DNA of 64,000 nucleotides from Macrocystis pyrifera. Its lineage: Eukaryota > Sar > Phaeophyceae > Laminariales > Laminariaceae. The translations under genes and the position numbers were made by a program. The stretch covers positions 4,592,041-4,656,040 of the forward strand of contig JASSKH010000017.1 of the NCBI GenBank assembly GCA_031763025.1, read 5' to 3'. Shown in pieces: positions 21,178 to 30,784 of this stretch. Numbering within the stretch: the first letter of the stretch is position 1; every line of letters begins with the position of its first letter. The notes beneath the pieces are model-generated. The model did no database searches. It was given only the letters and a program-made list of their open reading frames with translations, and was not told the DNA's origin.

Positions 21178-24100
21178 TAGACCAACAACCACAACCAACA
21201 AACCTCATAGAAGTTCAAGAACCACTCCGTGATCGACACCGGGGCGGCCAGGTCCAACCCGTCCTCGCTCGGGTGAACTCCCGGAGGCGTTTCTCCGGGG
21301 GGGAACATTATCCACTTTTTCTTGCCCGACACCGTGGCGTTCCAAGCGCTCGTGCAGTTGGGGTCGACGTGGAACGACGAGCCGGAGCGGGCTGGGCCTG
21401 CGATGAGCCAGCGGTGGTCCGGACGGCGTTCTTTGCCCAGCACGGAAAAGAGATCTTCCTGAAATAAATGAAAACATGCGTATCCAGTTTTGTTTTTTTG
21501 TAAGGTGGATATGGAAGGGGTAAGGAGGGAGGGGGAGGGGGAGGGGAGGGGTTGCCGCCAAATACGATCAGGGGATGAGTAAGGAAGGATAGGAGGGGGG
21601 ACGGGGACGAAGGAGAGGAGGTTGCCGTTGACGCTGTGTTATATTGTGGGAGAAAACGGTCGACAGCACAAATAACACGGCAGTAGCACTTTCAAATGTT
21701 TTCGCGACATTATTTATTTACGAGCACCACAGCCACGAGTTCAGCTGTAAATTGGTCACAACAATCAACTACTCTGCAGTAATCCTTGACTTCGTCTAGT
21801 TGGGAGTGTTAGATACACGAGCATGCCGAGCATCACGCGTCTTCGTTCCTGATACAACTACAGCAAAACAGCAATGCCAGCCCCAAGGCACCATTTTAGA
21901 GCAAACTGCCAGGGCTCTACCGCTTCGTTAGCGAGTCGTAGAACCCATCGATCATCGATCGTTAAGACCAACAAACCGAAACTGAGCAAATTAACAATAA
22001 AAGACCCAACCCAACCCAGTCCAACCCGAGCATCGATCGTTAAGACCAACAAACCGAAACTGAGCAAATTGACAATAAAAGACCCAACCCAACCCAGTCC
22101 AACCCGAGCATCGATCGTTAAGACCAACAAACCGAAACTGAGCAAATTAACAATAAAAGACCCAACCCAACCCAGTCCAACCCGAGAAAAAACAAAGATA
22201 GACCGAAATAAACCAAACCACACAAAACAAAACGAAACCAAATCAAGCAATGCCAAACCACACCACACCACACCAAAACCAAACCGAAAAAAAAACAGCG
22301 AAACAAGTACAAAGCACTATTATCGTGTGTACAAAAAAAAAAATGCAAAACCCACTCACCGGGAAAACCTGGGGAACGTCGTACTCCTTTCCCAGGTCGG
22401 CGCATTTGTCGACGAACCTCTTGTCGAACACGTACAGAGGAAGCTCGTCCTTCGACTCTTCCGCGTACACCAGGTAGTCCTGCCGCAATAGTACGGTACG
22501 ACGGTATACCACGTAGCACGATAAGGTACCGTATGGCACGATACGGTACGGTATAGCACGGCATGGTACAAGGCATACTGCGATACGGTACGGTGCACTA
22601 CGACGCGGTGCGGAATAGCACAACAAGGCACGGTATAGAGCCTGATGCCAAAGTACAAACATTACCAGCAGTTAACGGCATAGTGCAGCAAAACAGTACA
22701 AAACCGTGCCCGTCGAAACAAAACAAAAACCCAGGAAACACGAACGGTGCAACAAAGGTTGAAGCTACCGTGCAGAAGGTGCGTCAAAGACAAAAAAAGA
22801 CAAATGCAAGAGAAACAGAACGGTAACACGGTCAGCTACACACCAGTCGAAGAAACAGCAGCATCGGGGGCGCGCGCATCATCGATCCGGCATCAAGACC
22901 ATTAGTAAATAACCCTATCTGTCATCACCGAACATGCATTACGTACGTAGCTTGCAGAGCTAAAGTATCGACCGACAACTTTCGATCAAATTCACAGCTG
23001 ACGGCTGTTGTCAACAAAAACGTACTCGGAACAAGAATGCCAGAAGAGAAGCCGGGGAAACCGAGGGATGCCATTCTCGGCGGGGGGCGCTCAAGCTTTC
23101 GAGTTTTTGTTTTTTTCGTGACTTTTCCTCTCCTCTGTTATATAGCCCTGTTGGGGACTTGAAGTCCTTTAGGACTTGGAAAATGAAAAAAAAAAACAAA
23201 GGCGAGCAAAAAAACATGATGACTTACGGTTACGGCTTACCCCTTTCAGCACTGCAGTCCCGTTTTGAGGACAAATCACTCAAATTTCAATTACCTAGTC
23301 CCCTAAACGGGACTGCGGTCCTAACAGGGTGAAGACTGCAGGGACACGTACACATGCATTGATGACGGTCCTTCGACGAGTATGTTGTGGTGGTCTGGTC
23401 CCGAGTTCCCAGTAGGCAAGGTAGGTGAACACTTGTCGTACATACTCTGTCGCTACATTTATGCCAGGTGTACAAGGTTCCGCTTCGGGATTGTGGTAGA
23501 CTTTAAATCCCGAGGGGGGGGGGGGGGGGGGGGGGTGTCGCAAGCTGAAAAAGGCGAACACAGCTACAGTAGCTAGCAGGCGTTCTTTCGTTCCTCGTAC
23601 GCAGCAGTTACTCGTATACGTAGCCACCGGGTTTGAACGAAAGCACATGTAAAAGGAAAACAAAAAAAAAAAAAACTTTAAGAGAGCTAGAGAAAAAAGA
23701 AAAAAAAAAAGTACGTACGTACGTATGCCACCGAGCAAGTAACCGTAACGGCCGGGCAAGTAACACCGACCAGCCCAAACGAGGTTATCGTTAGATAGTT
23801 AGCTATGTATGAGAAGCACGACGACAGGATGGCGAAAACAAAATTCTGACCACGAGTACCAGGTAGGAACTACCAAAACAAGGCGTAAACCTCCTCTGGG
23901 TGTTGGAAGATGTTATAGCCACCAAGGTATTGACAGCTTTTTGGTGTTTTTCAACATTTCTACGAGCAGCGTCAGCACCCGGCAGTATACGGGTAGGATA
24001 ACGTTGCTTGCGCCCGCGCCGTACGACTCCTTGCATTGTAACTCGGGGACACCAAAGTTTGTGTCATTTCACCGAAACCACGCAGCGGCCGTTTAGCTGT

Positions 24101-27100
24101 GATCGCCGCTTTCTAAACGTCGTTTTCTTCCCCTCGGAAGTTTCCAGAGGGTCAAGGCAGAAAGGCATGCCTCCTTGTCGGGGCCCCAGTCGTATTTTTA
24201 CAAACACTTTTTTCGTGATGTCTCGACGAAGGCCCACGGGCTTGTTCGTCGGGTTACTACAGTACAAAGTTTTTCGTTTTATCTCGTGAAGTCAGGATTT
24301 TGGGTGAGGTGCACCAATAGTAGCAAATGGAATCGTATGCCGTGAATAGGAGTAGTACAAGTCGTACTCTCAAGATGAGGAGCCCCAGCCAAAAAAAAAA
24401 AAAACAGGTGCGACAATACGGTAGCATGCGCCATTCCACTCTCGTCTCTAAATACATGAACTTTTTTTAGATCAATATTCAATACGAAGGGTCCCTATAC
24501 TCAGGGGCAGAGTGATACATAAAACGTATTTTAGCGCGGTGGGGGGGGGGGGGTGGTGGTGGTATTTTTTTGGCTTAGCGCATGTTCGGGGACACGGCAA
24601 TCGATTCAAGACAAAGCAAGACACCAAAATCTTACCCAAGGCAGCGATATCATATATAGACTTATTTGTCTTTTTCCTGAGCGTGCTCGTTCGGTACGTC
24701 CCTGGCTTCTCAAGAGCTCCCGCTTGGAAACCGCCTCCTATTATTACTTGCCGGCGAGAGCTTCTTCTTTTTTTTTTTCCTTTTTGTTTTTTTTATGTGC
24801 ATGTGTGTACCCAGAGCACGGCACCGCGGGCGAGCCCGGCGCCGTCGCGAGTGTCAGCGGGCGTGGGCGGGTAGAGGGGGGGGTTGGAAGAAGCGCCGTC
24901 GCCATTTTCGTGGCTAGGCGTCGCGTGTCCATCGAGATACGAGGGAAGCATGAATGGGCTCTGTCTGGTCTCCTCGTGTGGGGTTGGATATAATATGTAC
25001 GAGTCTATAAGGGTCGTTTTGGGTTGCAAAATAACATTCGAGCGGTGTTCATTCTTGCGACCAAGCTGAATTTCACAGAGAGAGCTCCGCAGTCTGATCA
25101 CCAACATTGTCGAGCTGGTGAACGAGGGCCACGGCGAGCACTGGGATTCACGCGAGACGGGTGATGGGGCTCACTGTGGCAGAGAGGGAGGAAAGCTTCA
25201 CCCGGACCGAATCGATGGCGAGGTGGTCGCGAGAGGGGTGGGCTGCGTACGAGGCTGAGAGAGAAGCTCTGCTGTTCGTTTTTTTTGTTTCGGACCAGCG
25301 CAAGGTGTTCCAATCAGGCGGGATATAATTAAAATCAGAGGGGACGGGGATTGTTTTTCTCATTCAAATTTCGTTTTCATGTCATTTTCATTTTTTTTTG
25401 TGGTGGGTTGCCGTGCTTTGCCTTTTCTTTCGTACATGTCAAAAGAAGTATGTACCAGTACTACTATACTATTACGGGGGACCATAGTAAATAGGACCAA
25501 ATATTGTTAGTAAATATAGGTAAATATATAGTTTTTTTATGTATACCATAGGTCCTATTAACTATGGACCCCCGTAATAATACGTACATGCATGCGGCGC
25601 CCGGGTTGGTTTTCTGGATGGAGCGTGGAGCTCTTGGCATTCACAAGTTTCTTGTTTGCACCTACATTTCTCCAACATCTGTTCCGTTCAATCCTTCCTT
25701 GTGAGCGAGCGCAGCGGGCGGAACCGCCCACTGCGCGGAGCGCCTTGCATATATATACTGGCATGTAGGTTTCTGTCTCTGCTGTATCATACATATAAGG
25801 GGGGTAGGGGTGGGTGAGCGACGAGATAGTGTGAATTCAATATTTGCTTCAATTTTTTAGGAGACGATGTAGAGGTCAGGGGATGATGCTACTGCATCAT
25901 GTCAATGTCGGGACTCCGATGCAGTAAATCGCACGGCACAAGCGCAGCGCGCCCCACCATCGTAACGTGCACGCTCACACGACACTTGGTATGACAAGTC
26001 ACCGCAATTCTCGGGGTTTTTTTTTCTTTTTTCATTATTTTTGTGTACATACAAACAAAATGATGCAACTCTAATTTCAAGTTGTTTCTCCCCGAAACGT
26101 GAAATAAGAGTGGGAGTTCTGAAGGTGCAGGCGGGCGGCAGTACAACCCTCCCTAAAAAAAGGCGCGATATATCTACATACGAGGTTTCTGCGCCTTTTG
26201 GGAGGGTGCATGGCAGAGAGCTTGCGGGTACCGTTACGTACCTTGAGCGCGAATTCCAGACCTCCTGCATGGAGGCGGAGGTCCCCGTGCCCCGTCAACA
26301 GCTTGTCCCGAGTCCACTTGTGCAAAGCAGGCCAGCTGCGCGTGCGAAAAAAAACCCGAAGAAATGGATAGCTACCGGTTAGTACCGGGCAGTCGCGAGG
26401 TTCCAGGCAGTCTCGGTTTTAGGTGCAAAACAACAAACGATCCGAGCCACGCTGATCGCGCGTTAGAGATGTAACCTACAGTGCTCGGTGTGCAAAACAG
26501 GACAGGTAACGGTTCTGCGGAAGTTCTGCGGAAGGCGTAGGTACCGCAGGCATGCTAAAACAAGGCGGCACTCAACAGCCCCAGCTAAGAAGAAAAGATG
26601 ACCTGGAACATGCGTGCGGGGGGATGCATTCATGTCCTGCATGGCCGTAGTCGTATGAGGGGGGGGGGGTATATCCTCCCCTCTCTTATGAGGGTATGAG
26701 GGAATATATTTATTAAAAAAAATGCGTATCTTCAGGCGAAGCTCGGCTCTGCACGGCCATGTCCAGGCTCCCCACCCACCCCACCCCCCCTCTCGACACG
26801 CGCTTACGGCACATATGGCGGCGCACTGAGGTAAGCCGCGTGATACACTCACGATTTAGGATGATCAAACAGACCAAAATTCCTGCTGGCGCACAGTATC
26901 AGACCACTCGACGCCAAATAGTGTTACCTACGGTGCAAAACCTTCCCCGACTCTCACCCAGGAAAAAAACAAGCGTGACTAGACAACCCCCCCCCCCCCC
27001 CCCCCCCACGCGGGAACTCCCCACCCCCCCCTCCCTCCCCCCCTCACGGCGCTCCGCGCTTGGTGCAAGCAATGTCTGTCTGGCCGGTGAAAAACCGACA

Positions 27101-30100
27101 TGCTCCATCCCAGCATTGTAGGGATGCGAGGGTCTATGGTCAAACGACTACGGCCGTGAATGGTATCGAGTACCCCCCCCCCCCCCCCCCCCCGGAATGC
27201 GCGAGAAGTGCTGTGATGCTGGACGGGGAAATATCGAAGTATGTTGATATTTTACAATGAGTTGCACAGGGACGTACGTTGTCACCTAACTTATTCAAGA
27301 TATATATATATTAATGACCTGATAGTAGCAGTCGAGGCAGCAAGGCAGGGAGTCACGGTAGGGGAAGATACGGTGTCGGGCTTGATGTTTGCGGATGACT
27401 TCGTGGGGATATCAGAAACACCCGAAGGATTGCAGAAACAAATAGAGAAGGCGCTAGAATATACCAAGAAATGGAGGGTGACGGCGAACGTCAACAAATG
27501 CGCAGTAGTTGTTTGTAACGAATATAAGGTAAACCCGGCAAATTTCAGTGGGAAGTGGGGAGAAGATGAATTGCCGATCGTAGACCAGTATACATACCCT
27601 GGCGTAGAGATCTCGAAAGACTGCTCTTGGGATACACACATAGCAAAAGTAATAAGAAAGGCTAAGACACAAGTAGGCAAGATGGATGCGATCCTAACAG
27701 ATTCGAACCTTGACACTAGGATTAAGAGATGTATCCTGATGAATGTGGTAGCACCAAAGCTAGAATATGCAGGAGAAGCATGGGAAGGGAACGCGAAACA
27801 CGTAAAACAGTTGGAAAGAGTACAAATGACAGCAGCTAAAAAAATCCTAAGATGCTCAAGTACGACTAGTAATACAGTATTAAGAGCAGAACTGGGAATG
27901 CACCCACTCAAGACAAATAGAGACATGAGAAAGTTGAACTGGCAATATAAAGTAAGGAACATGCCAAAAAAGAAGTTGTCAGCCAAAGTTGATAGAGCTG
28001 TATGGGAGAAAGTAACGAAAGGGCGAGCTGGAATAAGGTGGGATGGCGTAGTTGAGAAAGTATGGAAGGATATAGGGGGAAAACCAAGGAGAGATGATGT
28101 CCGCCGGGAAGTTTGGGAGGTACAAGGCAGAAGTAGAAGAAAGGATAGAAAGAAGGGAAAGACTAGCGCTTAGAAACAAGGTGGAATCGGAAAAACACTT
28201 AAGAGATATACGGGGGATTGAGGGAAGGAATAGGAACGAAAACGTATTTGCATGGCCCAACGGACTTCGCGAAAACGTTGAAACTGCGCTTTCGTGTAGG
28301 GGACCTGGATCTGCCAGAAAGAAGAAAGAGGTATACCAGTAGCCGGGAGGAGGAGGAAGTAGATGCACAGATGTACCCGTGTGGCAAAGTAATAGAGAGT
28401 AGAACTCACATAGTAGGAGAATGTGAAATATACAAGGAGGAACGGGATGTGTTAGAAGAGAAGATGAGGGACATAGACGAATGTGACATGGAGGAGTTTG
28501 ATACAATGGATAGCAGCGAGAAAACGATCGCTATCTTAGGAGATAGATGGTGGCCAAAGGAGGCCAAGCAGCAAGGGGATACGATTAGCAAAAAGTTTCT
28601 ATGTAATATATGGAAACAACGTAATGAGCGCCCAATTGTTGGAGGTGTCTATTAGGAGTAGGAACGGTGCTCCGTCTCGAAATGGATGCGTGGTCAATGG
28701 TCAAATGACTAAGGCAAGCAACAAATGAGCACGCCCCCCCCCCCCCCCCCTCCCCCCCCCTCCCCGGCCCCTCGTCCTCACCACCACCATTCCTTTCCAT
28801 CCCTAATCACGCGGCGTCGATGTTTTTTACCTCTGCGCGGCATCCGTGAGGACGACAGGCTTGTTGGGTTCCTCGTACAGCCGGCGAAAGTCGGCAGCGG
28901 TGAGACCCGCTCTCCTGTCCACCGTGCTCCGGTCGACCCACTCAGGCTTTATCGCGGCGGTGGCGCAGTGGTGCGGCTGGAACAGCAGGTCCGAGAAAAA
29001 CCCGGACACCTGGTTCGGAGTTTGGAGTTGGCGGGGGCGGGGGTGGAGAGGGGGGAAGCGACTTGAGCAGCAGCCACGGGCGTGTTCGGCAAGAGGAGAG
29101 GTTGATGGGGGGGGCAGGAGGTGGGGTTGTGTGGGGTTGTGTGCTCATTGTTATGCATGGCCGTTGTCGTATGACCATAGGACCTCGCATCTCTACGATG
29201 CTGAGACGGAGCACGTCAGGTTTTCACCGACCAGGAAGACATGTGCTTGCACCGAGCGCGAAGCGAAACGTGAGGTGTTGGGCGAGTCACCTTAAGCATG
29301 AGCTGCATCACACTAAGAATCGCTCTTGAGGCGGACTCTCTTGCCTTGGATCTCAGCGTCGAATTGTTCGAAATGCTTTCAAAGACAGTGAGGGTGGGAA
29401 GGGTGTACTCCTCTAATGATATCATGGGGGGGCGTAAGGAGGCGGTCGATGTTTGTTTATGCATCGTATGGGTTGAGGGTTGCAAAACGCGTGAGGTCTT
29501 GCGGGTCGCAAAAAGGTCGAGGACGAGAACGTATCAGCATGTGTGCGCGCGGCTGCTGCCGCCTGATCCGCTTGACCGCACTGCCGGATAGGGTTTCTTG
29601 CGTGGCTCTCTTTGGTTGCTTGATCCGAGGGGCGGGTGGGGGGGTGGAGGCCTCCGCTCAGGCCAGGTTAGGTTTGAGAGAGAAAGTACGCTCAAGTATT
29701 GTGAAAAATAGTAGTCTTGAAACAATTACGACTCTAGTTAGAAAACCCGAGTGTGGTCGTATCCCCTCCCTGAGTCTGTCTCCTTGTCTCCCCGTCGCTG
29801 CCTCAATTTATCGTTACGGGTGCAACCCGCGCTCTCTCGCGACCGTCGCCGAGCTGGCTGACCACCGCGTCGTCGCCGAAAAAAAACAAAACCCTCGAAT
29901 GACAAGGGACGACGCCGACCAGCAGTCTGTACCGACCCCCCTTCTACCTTACCCTGCCCCACCTCTCACTCTACCCTACCTTACCCTCCCTACCCTGCCC
30001 TACCTACCCTGCCCTACCCTACCCACTCTGCTCTCTCTACCCTTCTCAGCCCTATCTTGCCTACTCTCCCTACTCTGCCCTTTACCCTCTACCCTACTCT

Positions 30101-30740
30101 CCCTACTCTATCCTACCCTGACCTACACCTACCCTACCCTACCCTACCCTACCCTACCCCACTCGGCCCTACTCTAACCTTAGCCTTTTTATTTTCGACT
30201 CGAGCGACGGCAACTTCCATCAAATCACCTTTAGAGGAACGTGCGGAACATGGGGAGCGCGAGGAACACGTCCGCCATCGGCAGCGCCACTAAAAGGCGT
30301 TCGGGTAATGTGCTGGAGAGTGGACTTCCAGCAGGCTCCGCGTGTCTGCACAGCCTGGCCCGGCCGTCGCGCCATCTCCTGCGCTTGACCGCCACCAGTA
30401 TCCCCACCGGCACCGCGGCAACAAAACGAAACGGGGGGGGGTAGCAGGCAAAAGTCAGCATCATCCTGATAATCAGCACCATTACCATGATCATGGTGAG
30501 CCATCGTTAGCATCGTCCTCATCATCATCGCCAATACCATTGTCATCCCCATCATCGTCATCAGCATCAGCACTAAAATCACCACCTGTATGAACACCGC
30601 TTCAACTGCTGCCGAATTCGCAAAGAGCAGCGCACAGGGCCAAATAATCTGCTCGTGAAGAGGTTGAAACGAAACATGCTTGGACCTCTAGCGGCGGGAC
30701 CAGCAGCGGCGTCGTAATCTTGCACAGCCGGGGAGGGGAA

Positions 30741-30784
<44 letters not shown>

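Larger units (their letters stand above)
22661..26241. other. Large JmjC intron 6, repeat-poor part
   Basis: It holds a family B element (23239-23330), a poly-G run (23514-23536), a family A element (25470-25579) and one orphan exon-like block on the plus strand (25079-25160). Otherwise nothing is recognised. Confidence 0.5.

Noticed and set aside
20691-21467. 258-codon plus-strand frame
   Set aside because: It consists of repeat DNA (CAA/CAG, C runs, SINE tail) and the antisense of JmjC exon 8.
27291-27986. 231-codon minus-strand frame
   Set aside because: Antisense shadow of the LINE reverse transcriptase.
29938-30178. Interstitial telomere
   Set aside because: The unit is CCCTA, not CCCTAA, and it is too degenerate.
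30742-30783. Poly-G run as the tail of a minus-strand C-tailed SINE
   Set aside because: No TACTCAT or GGCCGTAGTC follows on the plus strand, so no element body is attached. The same holds for the runs at 41409 and 43799.
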